Source of the DNA: Limnohabitans sp. JirII-31 | GTDB lineage: Bacteria > Pseudomonadota > Gammaproteobacteria > Burkholderiales > Burkholderiaceae_C | Direction: 5' to 3' | Assembly (NCBI RefSeq): GCF_002778315.1 | Contig: NZ_NESA01000011.1 | Span: 1 to 64,000 of the forward strand | Length of the DNA stretch: 64,000 nucleotides | Shown: piece by piece, positions 41,809 through 49,151 of the stretch | Position numbering within the stretch: the stretch's first letter is position 1 | How the letters are laid out: each line of letters begins with the position of its first letter | Made by a program: the position numbers and the translations under genes | The notes under the pieces: generated by a model | Databases searched by the model: none | Told to the model about the DNA's origin: nothing | What the model saw: the letters and a program-made list of their open reading frames with translations, nothing else

Positions 41809-42704
41809 TTGGCGTTGTCGCGCTGTTGGGCCAAGAACCAGTCGAGGATTTCTTCGCCGGTCCACACCAGCACGTCTTCGTGGCTCAGCACATAGTCGTA
41901 CAGCTGTTCGAGGTAGCCAATGCGGTGCGGCACGCCGCTGAGGTAGGGGTGAACCGAGATGGCCATGATGCGCGGTGTTTTGGCACCATCTTTGTAGAGG
42001 CGGTCAAAGTGGGCCTTGCCGCGCTTGAGCATTTCGTCGGACGGTTGTTGTTGCACGGCGGAGATCACCACGTCGTTCAACTCCACGGTGTAGGGCACGG
42101 CGGTGATGGGGCCTTTGGGGGAGTGCAGCGACACGGGTTGGTCGTCGAGCACCCAGTTGGCCACGTAGTCAATGCCGCACTCGGCCAAGTGGTCGAGGGT
42201 GTCGTCGGTTTCAGTCAGGCCCGGGCTTTCCCAACCGCGGGGTGCTTTGCCAGTGAACTTGCGGATTTCGTCCATGGTTTCGCGGATGGCGGCCAGTTGG
42301 TCTTCCACTTTGTGCATGGGGCGTTGCACCAAGCCATGGCCCATGAATTCCCAGCCCGCATTGAGCGCTGCGGTGCACACCTCTTCGTACATGCGGCAGG
42401 TGGTGCCGTTGAGTGCGAAGGTGGCTTTCATCTTGCGGTCGCTCAAGGCTTCAAGCAGGCGCCAAAAGCCCACGCGCATGCCGTACTCGTGCCACGACCA
42501 GTTGGGCACATCGGGCAGCATGGGGTTGCCCATGGGCGGGGGCAACACCGCGCGCGGCATGGCACCGGTGGGCTCCCACACTTCGACGTTGACGATGTTC
42601 CACAGCACCACGCGGGCATTGCCTGGCAGTTTGAGGGGCGGGCGGTTGACGATGGATTGGTAGGGGGCGCGTGCGCGAACGCTGTGGCCAATAGGGTTGC
42701 TCAT
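41805..42704 (-). CDS. Polysaccharide-deacetylase-family hydrolase (PuuE allantoinase/cyclic imidase-like), copy 1
   Basis: 299 residues. NodB-fold elements: VVLWNIVNVEVWEP, MGHGLVQRPMHKVED (motif with His after EFMGHG), APRGWESPG, YVANWVLDDQPV and ISVHPYLSG. PuuE-type members of this family hydrolyse allantoin or cyclic imides, not sugars, and lack signal peptides, as here. 81 bases downstream of a paralogue on the same strand and coupled to the amidase, suggesting stepwise opening and deamidation of a nitrogen heterocycle. Confidence 0.82.
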   Translation of the reverse strand: MSNPIGHSVRARAPYQSIVNRPPLKLPGNARVVLWNIVNVEVWEPTGAMPRAVLPPPMGNPMLPDVPNWSWHEYGMRVGFWRLLEALSDRKMKATFALNGTTCRMYEEVCTAALNAGWEFMGHGLVQRPMHKVEDQLAAIRETMDEIRKFTGKAPRGWESPGLTETDDTLDHLAECGIDYVANWVLDDQPVSLHSPKGPITAVPYTVELNDVVISAVQQQPSDEMLKRGKAHFDRLYKDGAKTPRIMAISVHPYLSGVPHRIGYLEQLYDYVLSHEDVLVWTGEEILDWFLAQQRDNAK

Positions 42705-42785
42705 GGGGGCTCCAGATGTTGTGGTGAAGTGGCCGTGGTGCGGCGTGCGTGGATGAGAAAGATACGTGGTGCAGTCTGTGGCGTG

Positions 42786-43718
42786 TTAGCCGCCAGGAAT
42801 CACGCCAGGCGGCAGGCTGTAGCAGTAGTCGGCAATTTCGCCGGGACGTGCCAGCCATACCTTGTCTTGGTGCGGGCTTTGCACGCAATGCTTGAGCGCT
42901 TGACGCAGCTGCCGCAAGCGAAACGGTTGACCAAAGATGTTGGGGTGCACCGAGACGTTCATCACCAAGGGGTGGCGGGCAGACTGTTCGATCATTTCGT
43001 CAAACTGGTTGACGATCATGTCGCAGAAGTCGCTGGAGTCTTGGCGGCGGTGGGTGATGATTTGCGAGTCGTTGAGCTCTACGGGGTAGGGCACCGACAG
43101 AATAGGCCCGCTGCGGGTGCGCATCCAGATGGGTTGGTCATCCATGGGCCAGTCCATCAGGTACTTGAAGCCCGCTTCTTTCAACAGGTCGGGGGTGTGC
43201 GCGGTTTCGTAAGCGCCCGAGCCCATCCAGCCGGTGGGGGCCTTGCCTTCGTGGGCGACAAACTTGTCAATCACGTCTTGGATGATGCGCTCTTCGTCGG
43301 CTTCCCACATGCCGCGGTGGTTCTCGGCATTGGTGCGGCCATGACCCACGATCTCGTCGCCACGGCGGCGAATCTCGTCCATGATTTGCGGCGCGTAGTC
43401 GTACACCAAGCTGTTGACGTTGTGCCCTGCGGGGATGTGCAGTTCATCAAACAGTTCAAACAGACGCCAGATGCCAATGCGGTTGCCGTAGTCGCGCCAT
43501 GAATAGTTGCGGTGGGTTTGTGGCTCGCCGGTTTTGGCAGGGTCGTGGCCGTTGCCTGCACCAAACGCAAAACATTCGATGTTGGTGGTGATCACAAAAG
43601 CCAATCTGGCACCGCCCGGCCAGTCGTAGTCTTTGCGCTCATTCAAGGGCACGTAGTCGTAGCGGTTGTGGCGTGGCAAAAGAGGACGGGGCATGGGCTG
43701 GTCTTTCATGAGGAACAT
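42786..43718 (-). CDS. Polysaccharide-deacetylase-family hydrolase (PuuE-like), copy 2
   Basis: About 310 residues from the ATG at 43718 (AGGA 9 bases upstream); an ATG at 43709 (MKDQPMPRP) is an alternative. Motifs parallel copy 1: LAFVITTNIECFAF, RNYSWRDYGNRIG, IVGHGRTNAENH (His motif), GWMGSGAYET, YLMDWPMDDQPIWM and MNVSVHPNIFG. Diverged from copy 1, so probably a different step or a hetero-oligomer. First gene of the leftward operon, divergent from the Bug-IclR unit. Confidence 0.82.
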   Translation of the reverse strand: MFLMKDQPMPRPLLPRHNRYDYVPLNERKDYDWPGGARLAFVITTNIECFAFGAGNGHDPAKTGEPQTHRNYSWRDYGNRIGIWRLFELFDELHIPAGHNVNSLVYDYAPQIMDEIRRRGDEIVGHGRTNAENHRGMWEADEERIIQDVIDKFVAHEGKAPTGWMGSGAYETAHTPDLLKEAGFKYLMDWPMDDQPIWMRTRSGPILSVPYPVELNDSQIITHRRQDSSDFCDMIVNQFDEMIEQSARHPLVMNVSVHPNIFGQPFRLRQLRQALKHCVQSPHQDKVWLARPGEIADYCYSLPPGVIPGG

Positions 43719-43772
43719 CAAATTTCATCCTACCTGTGGCCGAAAAATACTGTCAATGTACGAATCAAATAG

Positions 43773-43785
43773 TCCATATATTGGA
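43773..43785. promoter_or_regulatory. Candidate operator in the divergent region 43719-43990
   Basis: TCCATATATTGGA (43773-43785) has inverted TCCA/TGGA ends around an AT core, and a TAGTCCAAATAG-like echo occurs near 43889-43900. The 272-base gap is AT-rich against its neighbours and otherwise empty. An IclR protein encoded downstream is the likely binder; this is inference. Confidence 0.35.
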
Positions 43786-43990
43786 ATATCAGGGCGCACG
43801 GTATTGGTGGCTTGAGTTGCGATTTGCACTAGAAGGATGCGTTATTTTTTGCTGCTGTTCTATTTGCGTGCATGGCTGAAATTGACTATGAGTCCAAATA
43901 GTGAAACATTCAAAGATCGCCTTGACACCTCAACTTTGCGCCACCTAGGATGAATTTTTGCTTTCACATTCAACCCAAAAGGACCCACGC

Positions 43991-44971
43991 ATGAAGAAGC
44001 CAAACCACCTTTCTTTTTGGATCGCCGCGTTGTGTTCGGTGTGCTGCGCCGCAACGGCTTGGGCACAACCTGCTGCTTATCCCAGCAAGCCCATCACCTT
44101 GGTGGTGGGGTTCACGCCGGGCGGTATTTCGGATGTGCTGTCACGCGCGTTGGCTGCACGGTTGTCGACGCAAATGGGGCAGAGCGTGATTGTGGAAAAC
44201 AAGGCCGGTGCGGGCACCACCATCGCCTCTGCGTTTGTGGCGAATGCAGCGCCCGATGGTTACACGCTGTATTTTCAAGACATGACCACACATGCCATCA
44301 GCGCTTCGACCTACAAGAAGCTGAAATACGACTCGTGGAACGACTTCACCATGGTCAGCTTGGTGGCCTCCACACCGTTGATGTTGGTCTCTAGCTTGTC
44401 TTCTGGCGCCAAGGATGTGAAGAGCTTGGTTGCACTCGCCAAGGCCAAGCCTGATCAAGTGGTGTATGCCTCGTCGGGCAATGGGGCCATCACGCATTTG
44501 GTGGGCGAGTCGTTCAAACAACTCACCGACACCAAGGCTTTGCATGCGCCTTACAAGGGCAGTTCACCTGCAACGCAAGCCATCATGGCGGGTGAGGTGA
44601 TGTACACGTTCTCCACCATGCCGCCTGCGGTGAGCCAAAGCAAGGCCGGAAAAATTTATGGTCTGGCGGTTACCTCGGGCAAGCGCGTCAGTGCTGCGCC
44701 TGATGTGCCCACACTCAAAGAAGCTGGGGTGCCACTGGAGGTGCTGCTCTACAGCGGATTGATGGGACCCAAAGGCATGTCGCCCGCCATCGTGGAGCGC
44801 TTGGGCGCCGAGGTGAAAAAAGCCTTGGCCAGTCCTGAGATGAAGTTGACATTGGCCAACGCGGGGGCGGAAGACCTGCACAGCACACCCGCCGAGTTTG
44901 CCGCCTTGATGAAGGTTGAGGCTGAGAAGATGGCCAAGGCCGTGCAGCTCGCTGGCGTGGTGCTGGACTGA
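43991..44971 (+). CDS. Bug/TctC-family substrate-binding protein of the amide/imide unit
   Basis: 326 residues from the ATG at 43991 (AAAAGGA upstream). Signal peptide ends ATAWAQ. Blocks: PITLVVGFTPGGISDVLSRA, VIVENKAGAGTTIASAFVANAAPDGYTL, YASSGNGAITHLVGE, HAPYKGSSPATQAIMAGE, APDVPTLKEAG. Likely binds the substrate of the divergent hydrolases. Followed by the IclR regulator after 31 bases. No TctAB genes nearby. Confidence 0.92.
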   Translation: MKKPNHLSFWIAALCSVCCAATAWAQPAAYPSKPITLVVGFTPGGISDVLSRALAARLSTQMGQSVIVENKAGAGTTIASAFVANAAPDGYTLYFQDMTTHAISASTYKKLKYDSWNDFTMVSLVASTPLMLVSSLSSGAKDVKSLVALAKAKPDQVVYASSGNGAITHLVGESFKQLTDTKALHAPYKGSSPATQAIMAGEVMYTFSTMPPAVSQSKAGKIYGLAVTSGKRVSAAPDVPTLKEAGVPLEVLLYSGLMGPKGMSPAIVERLGAEVKKALASPEMKLTLANAGAEDLHSTPAEFAALMKVEAEKMAKAVQLAGVVLD

Positions 44972-45002
44972 TATCCTCACGGCCCACACCAATGCAAGGG
45001 GC

Positions 45003-45785
45003 TTGTTTATTTCTTCTGAACCGTTAGAAGTTGCCGGAACACAAACCATCAGCAGGGCTTTTCGGGCCCTGCGCTTGGTGGCCGCGCAAGCGCCACATGG
45101 CATTCGGCTGGTTGACTTGTCGCACCAGCTCGGTCTTGAGCGACCCACGGCGCATCGCTTGCTCAAGGCCTTGGTGCAAGAAGGCATGCTGGTGCAACAG
45201 GCGGGCACGCGTCGCTACAGCCTGGGGCCGCAGTTGTTTGAGCTGGGTATTTCAGCCACCCACCAGTTCAACCTGAAAGACATTTGCCAGCCGGTGTGTG
45301 CCGCCTTGGCCGAACAAACGGGCGACACTGCATTTTTGTTTTTGCGCAGCGGCTTTGATGCGGTGTGCATTGCGCGCATTCAAGGCACCTACCCCATCCA
45401 GACACCCTCAGTGCCCGTGGGGAGTCGACAGCCCTTAGGTGTGAGTGCCGGAGGTTTGGCGCTGTTAAGTGCCTTGTCGGTCGAAGAAATGGCAACGGTC
45501 ATTGCTGCGGTGGAACCCCGCTTGGCCGCGTATGGTGATTTGGACGCCGACAAATTACGAGACCTGTGTGCCTCGGCCAAGCGCGCGGGCTATGCCACCA
45601 CGGGCAACCATGCCGTGCCCGGTGTGCGGGCCATTGGTTTGCCGATTTTTGACCGATCCAACACACCCATTGCCGCCATCACGGTGGCGGCCACCCAGTC
45701 GCGCATGGATGCACGACGCATTGCCACTTTGTTGCCAATGCTCAAAACAGCGGCGGCTGAGGTGACGCGGTTGTTGCGGCAGTGA
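45003..45785 (+). CDS. IclR-family transcriptional regulator
   Basis: About 260 residues if started at TTG 45003; no ATG is available before the HTH, so the start is uncertain. N-terminal winged helix: TISRAFRALRLVAAQAPHGIRLVDLSHQLGLERPTAHRLLKALVQEGML interrupted only by normal loop; C-terminal effector domain with GDTAFLFLRSG, LGVSAGGLALLS, GYATTGNHAVPGVRAIGLPIFD and AITVAAT. Probably governs the divergent deacetylase/amidase operon and the Bug gene. Confidence 0.88.
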   Translation: MFISSEPLEVAGTQTISRAFRALRLVAAQAPHGIRLVDLSHQLGLERPTAHRLLKALVQEGMLVQQAGTRRYSLGPQLFELGISATHQFNLKDICQPVCAALAEQTGDTAFLFLRSGFDAVCIARIQGTYPIQTPSVPVGSRQPLGVSAGGLALLSALSVEEMATVIAAVEPRLAAYGDLDADKLRDLCASAKRAGYATTGNHAVPGVRAIGLPIFDRSNTPIAAITVAATQSRMDARRIATLLPMLKTAAAEVTRLLRQ

Positions 45786-45901
45786 GGGGTGCGTGTCGAC
45801 AGACTGGTTCTCCAAATTGAGAGCTACGTAACCACTCAAAAGTTGGCGAGGCACGGATAAAGTCCGAGCAAAAAACTATGGGATTTAGCGCTTAAAAGTT
45901 C

Positions 45902-45947
45902 AAAAGTATCACTAGAAGGTGTTTAAACACCCCTTGGTGATACTTTT
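45902..45947 (+). terminator. Nested palindrome downstream of iclR
   Basis: Outer arms AAAAGTATCAC (45902-45912) and GTGATACTTTT (45937-45947) are perfect; inside lies the perfect palindrome GGTGTTTAAACACC (45918-45931). It ends in TTTT and reads as a bidirectional terminator, but the nested arrangement could also be a recombination or protein-binding site. Confidence 0.5.
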
Positions 45948-46210
45948 CTAAATTAATACATAAAAAAACATGATTGTTTGATTGTTAAATCAAAAGTTAT
46001 ATAATTTTGAGATATTTTCAAAATTGTCTCGCATGTGTTGGTTTTTATCTATTTTTATTGTGGGTTGTGGCGGTGACGCCCGAATGTTGCGTTGCTGTTC
46101 TCAAGATAGTGATTGACATCAACACAGATCCGAGAGCGAGCCCAATTTATGGATGAAGTCATTTCTACTTCATCTTAAGAATGCATCGAAAACTTCGGTG
46201 TGATTGCAAC

Positions 46211-46224
46211 GTGACAAATGTCAC
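46211..46224. promoter_or_regulatory. Palindrome GTGACA-AA-TGTCAC before beta-barrel gene
   Basis: Perfect 6+2+6 inverted repeat 20 bases before the ATG at 46245 and just upstream of its AAGGA ribosome site. Placement suggests a repressor site or an RNA hairpin affecting translation. It is not a Pho box: the TGTCA units are inverted, not direct. Confidence 0.45.
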
Positions 46225-46244
46225 ATTAACTTGAAGGACCAAAA

Positions 46245-46781
46245 ATGGAAAATCTTAAACTCGCATTCATTGCTTTCTTAGTTGTATTTGGAATAAGTTC
46301 TGTTTCTGCTCAATCTGTAAATAAAGACTCTGACTATTACGGTGAAATTGGCTATACAACGACTCATTTTAAAAATGATAAAAACGGCTTTTCTATTAAT
46401 CCTAAGCTGGCACGTTTAATTATCGGTAAAGAGTTTGACAAAAACTTAGCAGTAGAGGGTGCCTATGCATTCACAACGTCTAAAGACTCTGATGTTGTAG
46501 GGAGTGTGAAGTACACAGGGAAAGTAAGTTTTTACGGTGTTTATTTAAAGCCCAAGATGGAAATTACAGAAGACGTTGAAGCCTTTGCACGAATTGGAGC
46601 ACTCCACACAGAGTACTCAGACGAAGCAGGTACGGCTAACAAAAATAGACTGTCTTACGGAATCGGTATACAAGCTAAATTAACAAAAGACATTTACGGT
46701 CAAGTGGACTATATGAACTATTACAAACAAAACGGCGTCACAGCCAATGGTTTCACCATCTCTGTGGGCACCCGTTTTTAA
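46245..46781 (+). CDS. Outer-membrane beta-barrel protein, AT-rich and probably acquired
   Basis: 178 residues: signal peptide (ending SVSAQ), then alternating strands (DYYGEIGYTTTHF, LAVEGAYAFTT, VSFYGVYLKPKMEI, AFARIGALHTEY, RLSYGIGIQAKLT, IYGQVDYMNYY) and terminal ISVGTRF with C-terminal Phe: an 8-strand OmpX/OmpA-type barrel. AAGGA lies 9 bases upstream. One sampled line (46381-46440) is 35% G+C against 57% for 45481-45540 nearby, so codon use is unlike the neighbours. Function unknown; adhesion or stress resistance are options for the family. Confidence 0.8.
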   Translation: MENLKLAFIAFLVVFGISSVSAQSVNKDSDYYGEIGYTTTHFKNDKNGFSINPKLARLIIGKEFDKNLAVEGAYAFTTSKDSDVVGSVKYTGKVSFYGVYLKPKMEITEDVEAFARIGALHTEYSDEAGTANKNRLSYGIGIQAKLTKDIYGQVDYMNYYKQNGVTANGFTISVGTRF

Positions 46782-46799
46782 TCTTTAAGCGATCTCCTC

Positions 46800-46828
46800 A
46801 ATGGCAAATTTACGTTTATTTTGCCATT
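46800..46828 (+). terminator. Hairpin after the beta-barrel gene
   Basis: AATGGCAAA (46800-46808) pairs with TTTGCCATT (46820-46828), loop 11. No T-run follows, so it is a weak terminator candidate. Confidence 0.35.
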
Positions 46829-46962
46829 GCACTCTTCCACCTGGCCGGTGGCTTCACGAGAATCGCCAATCTGCTTGGTATCACCCGGTAGATTGGCCTC
46901 GTTCCTTGGCTAAGGGGCATGTGAACTACAATGACCCGTCCAATAAGTTGTACAGGTTAATC

Positions 46963-47217
46963 ATGAAAATCATCACCTACACCGAAGCCCGTAATGGCCT
47001 CAAAGCCGTGATTGATGGGGTTGTCAATGATGCAGACATTGCTGTAATAACTCGGCGTGATGGTGACAATGCTGTCGTCATGTCTCAGGCCCAATACGAA
47101 AGCATGGCTGAAACCCTTTACCTCTTGTCTAGCCCTGCAAACGCTGCACACCTTGCAGCATCCATTGCACAGCACAAAGCGGGCAAGGCAAAGCGTCGCA
47201 ATCTGTTGCAGGCATGA
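46963..47217 (+). CDS. yefM: YefM/Phd-family antitoxin
   Basis: 84 residues from MKIITYTEARNGLKAVID; the longer open frame is rejected because this is the family start. N-terminal DNA-binding half continues ADIAVITRRDGDNAVVMSQAQYESMAETLYLL; the C-terminal half wraps the toxin. The stop overlaps the yoeB start (ATGA). A TTGTACA element at 46948-46954, just before the ATG, resembles half of the E. coli yefM operator, consistent with autorepression. Confidence 0.93.
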   Translation: MKIITYTEARNGLKAVIDGVVNDADIAVITRRDGDNAVVMSQAQYESMAETLYLLSSPANAAHLAASIAQHKAGKAKRRNLLQA

Positions 47218-47477
47218 GCCGGGACGTTTTGTTCACAGCTGCTGCATGGGGCGATTACACCTATTGGCAGGGGCAAGATAAAAAAACACTCAAACGCATT
47301 AACGCTCTGATTGAGGCAGCACGGCGCGATCCATTTCAAGGCATTGGTAAGCCTGAACCACTGGTAGGCAACCTTTCAGGCTATTGGTCACGGCGCATTG
47401 ATGACACGCATCGGTTGGTTTATGCGGCAGACGACAACGAGTTGACGGTGATTGCCTGTCGCGGTCACTACCAATAG
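47214..47477 (+). CDS. yoeB: YoeB/Txe-family mRNA interferase toxin
   Basis: 87 residues. RelE-fold ribosome-dependent endoribonuclease: FTAAAWGDYTYWQGQDKKTLKRINALI, DPFQGIGKPEPLVGNLSGYWSRRIDDTHRLVY with the conserved Glu, Arg residues, and the C-terminal catalytic His-Tyr in CRGHYQ (residues 85-86). Intact and coupled to its antitoxin, so the pair looks functional. Confidence 0.93.
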   Translation: MSRDVLFTAAAWGDYTYWQGQDKKTLKRINALIEAARRDPFQGIGKPEPLVGNLSGYWSRRIDDTHRLVYAADDNELTVIACRGHYQ

Positions 47478-47514
47478 GCCGGAACAAGACGCATCGTTTT
47501 GAACGTATGCAAAT

Positions 47515-47566
47515 TCATATGTGGTGCCTCCGACAGGAATCGAACCAGTATCTAACGCCCAAGAGG
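47515..47566. repeat. Decayed half copy of tRNA-Arg(CCT): att-like direct repeat
   Basis: Bases 47515-47546 match 49022-49053 with one mismatch; 47521-47546 is a perfect 26-base copy of the tRNA 3' end. Similarity fades but continues through the anticodon arm to about 47566 (GTATCTA, CGC, GAGG blocks), so it cannot fold as a tRNA. Same orientation as the intact gene 1.5 kb away, as expected for the far end of an element integrated at that tRNA. Confidence 0.8.
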
Positions 47567-47596
47567 GGCAAGTCAGATGAACTTGATAGAGTTTCC

Positions 47597-48772
47597 TCAG
47601 GCAGACGACAGCAGTTGGATGTATCGGTCGTAGCTGAAACTCCGGTTTTTCTTGTTGCCTGTTGTCTCGGTGATCAAGCCCAATTCTTCTAGGGCTTTGA
47701 CTGCTGCATTGGCTGTAGGGAAAGTGGTTCCCAGCGCCGTCTTCACCCGCTCCACGGTAAAGCGCGGCATCATTGGCAGCATCTCAAACAGGCGGTATGC
47801 AGCAGCTCCACCCTTTGGCGATTCAAGCAGTTTTCTACGGTCGGAAGCCACGAGCGAGGCGATCTTCACGATGTTCTCCTCCGCTTGGGTGGCTGCCACC
47901 TGCACCCCCTCCAGAAAGAACTGGACCCAAGACTCCCAGTCGCCTTCCTTTCGAATGGCCGACAGCAGACGGTAATACTCTGTCTGGTGCTGCTTCAAGT
48001 AGCCGCTCAGATACATCAGCGGTTCGGGTAACAAGCCCAAGTCCTCCAGCAAGGCAGAAATCAACAGTCGTCCAATACGGCCGTTGCCGTCTAGGAAGGG
48101 GTGAATCGTCTCGAACTGAGCATGGGCAAGTGCAATCCCCACCAACGGTGGCAGACCTTTGCTTTTCGCCTCCTCCCCTTTTCTAGGCTGGTCATGGATG
48201 AACTTTTCCAAATCGCTCATCAGGGCTGGTACTTTGTCTGCGGGCGGAGGGACAAAAACAGCGTTCCCCGGTCTGGTTCCTCCCAGCCAGTTTTGCGAGC
48301 GCCTCAAAGCCCCAGGTTGCTTGCCCGCCCCCCGGACACCATTGAGCAGCAACTTATGGGCCTTACGAAGCAAGCGGACACTGATCGGAAGTCCCTTGGG
48401 GTCACGCAGGTTGTCTCGCACCAGCCGGTAGGCGGCGATGTAGTTGGTGACTTCCTCCACATCGTCTGTGTTGCTCACTTCCAGACCCGCCTCGTCATCG
48501 AAGAGGTCGGTGATCGTGGCTTGAGTGCCTTCGATCTGAGAGGTCAACAAGGCTTCCTTGCGGATGGCGCTGTAAAGCAGCCAATCCACAGATGGGACCA
48601 AGCCCGACACGCCCGACAGACGCGCCAGCGCCATCTCGGCTTTGTGGTTCAGGTCTTGGTAGACCTCCAGAGCTAAGGCTGGTTTTTGTGGCGGCAATGG
48701 ATGAGGCACAAACGCCTTGACCACCTCGCCAAGGGTGGTGGATTTCACATACGTTCCAGTTGCCCGTTTCAT
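47597..48772 (-). CDS. Fic-family AMP-transferase with N-terminal inhibitory motif and C-terminal winged helix
   Basis: 391 residues from the ATG at 48772 (MKRATGTYVKS). Fic_N domain with SALVPSVDWLLYSAIRKEALLTSQIEG; TSQIEG fits the inhibitory [S/T]xxxE[G/N] helix of class II Fic proteins. Core motif HPFLDGNGRIGR near residue 222 has the catalytic His. The C-terminal about 80 residues (AYRLFEMLPMMPRFTVERVKTALGTTFPTANAAVKALEELGLI split by turns) resemble a winged helix. Modifies target proteins with AMP; target unknown. Repeats upstream suggest autoregulation. Sits alone within the tRNA-flanked islet. Confidence 0.9.
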   Translation of the reverse strand: MKRATGTYVKSTTLGEVVKAFVPHPLPPQKPALALEVYQDLNHKAEMALARLSGVSGLVPSVDWLLYSAIRKEALLTSQIEGTQATITDLFDDEAGLEVSNTDDVEEVTNYIAAYRLVRDNLRDPKGLPISVRLLRKAHKLLLNGVRGAGKQPGALRRSQNWLGGTRPGNAVFVPPPADKVPALMSDLEKFIHDQPRKGEEAKSKGLPPLVGIALAHAQFETIHPFLDGNGRIGRLLISALLEDLGLLPEPLMYLSGYLKQHQTEYYRLLSAIRKEGDWESWVQFFLEGVQVAATQAEENIVKIASLVASDRRKLLESPKGGAAAYRLFEMLPMMPRFTVERVKTALGTTFPTANAAVKALEELGLITETTGNKKNRSFSYDRYIQLLSSA

Positions 48773-48776
48773 GATC

Positions 48777-48851
48777 AAGATATCTTTAATTCAAGCTGCT
48801 TATCTTAAAGACTTCTTTAATATGGTGCAGCCTGATGAAGATTATCTTTAA
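48777..48851 (-). promoter_or_regulatory. Repeated operator-like elements before fic
   Basis: TATCTTTAA (48781-48789), TATCTTAAA (48801-48809) and TATCTTTAA (48843-48851), start-to-start 20 and 42 bases, i.e. about two and four helical turns; the first lies in the palindrome AAGATATCTT (48777-48786). They are 5 to 80 bases from the fic ATG, a good position for repression, possibly by the Fic protein's own winged helix. Confidence 0.5.
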
Positions 48852-48907
48852 CAAGGATCTTGCAGAATTCCAGCCTTTGAATGATTTGTCACAACGCACC
48901 ACTCGCT

Positions 48908-49031
48908 ATGAAAGTCGTCAGCGACACCCAAGTCCGTGAAAGCCTCAAAGCTTGATGGATGAAGTTATTAAAAATGCCGACATTACCGTAATTGCCCGGC
49001 GTGGTGGTAAGCATGTCGTTGTCATAAGTGG
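48908..49031 (+). pseudogene. Frameshifted, truncated yefM antitoxin relic
   Basis: Reads MKVVSDTQVRESLKA then a stop; deleting one base of phase at about 48952 continues LMDEVIKNADITVIARRG and GKHVVVIS, which aligns residue by residue to the intact antitoxin at 46963 (KAVIDGVVNDADIAVITRRDGD). The relic ends exactly where the tRNA 3' end/direct repeat begins. No toxin gene follows. Probably the broken end of a second TA module cut by integration at the tRNA. Confidence 0.8.
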
Positions 49032-49103
49032 TGCCTCCGACAGGAATCGAACCTGTATCTAGCGCTTAGGAGGCACTCGTTCTATCCATTGAACTACGGC
49101 GGC
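49029..49103 (-). tRNA. tRNA-Arg (anticodon CCT)
   Basis: Complete 75-base cloverleaf with encoded CCA (49029-49031). D stem GTTC/GAAC, anticodon stem AGTGC/GCGCT with loop CTCCTAA (anticodon CCT), T stem ACAGG/CCTGT with loop TTCGATT. The acceptor stem GCCGCCG/CGGAGGC pairs except for a G4-A69 mismatch. Target site of the flanking direct repeat at 47515. Confidence 0.93.
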
Positions 49104-49151
49104 AGCCAACCCTTATTTTAGAGGGAGGCTGGTGCACCGCTGCTAGAGAGC

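Larger units (their letters stand above)
45786..46244. other. AT-rich intergenic region, edge of an atypical islet
   Basis: 459 bases without a supportable gene. From about 45890 the DNA turns AT-rich. It holds a nested palindrome (45902-45947), an inverted repeat GATGAAGT/ACTTCATC (46152-46159, 46167-46174) and a palindrome close to the next gene (46211-46224). A 27-codon open frame at 46033 has no ribosome site and is not called. Confidence 0.7.

Noticed and set aside
41796-43502. 568-codon open frame on the plus strand
   Set aside because: Lies opposite the two deacetylase-family genes, which carry intact catalytic motifs; the plus-strand product shows none.
46033-46116. 27-codon open frame in the AT-rich gap
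   Set aside because: No ribosome site, no homology I can recognise; length expected by chance.
46211-46224. Pho box before the beta-barrel gene
   Set aside because: The two TGTCA units are inverted, not direct repeats with 11-base period.
47515-47566. Second functional tRNA-Arg
   Set aside because: Only the 3' half is recognisable, with broken anticodon and no 5' acceptor or D arm.
47507-47692. Open frame across the decayed tRNA copy
   Set aside because: It reads through tRNA-derived sequence and into the antisense of fic; no support as a gene.
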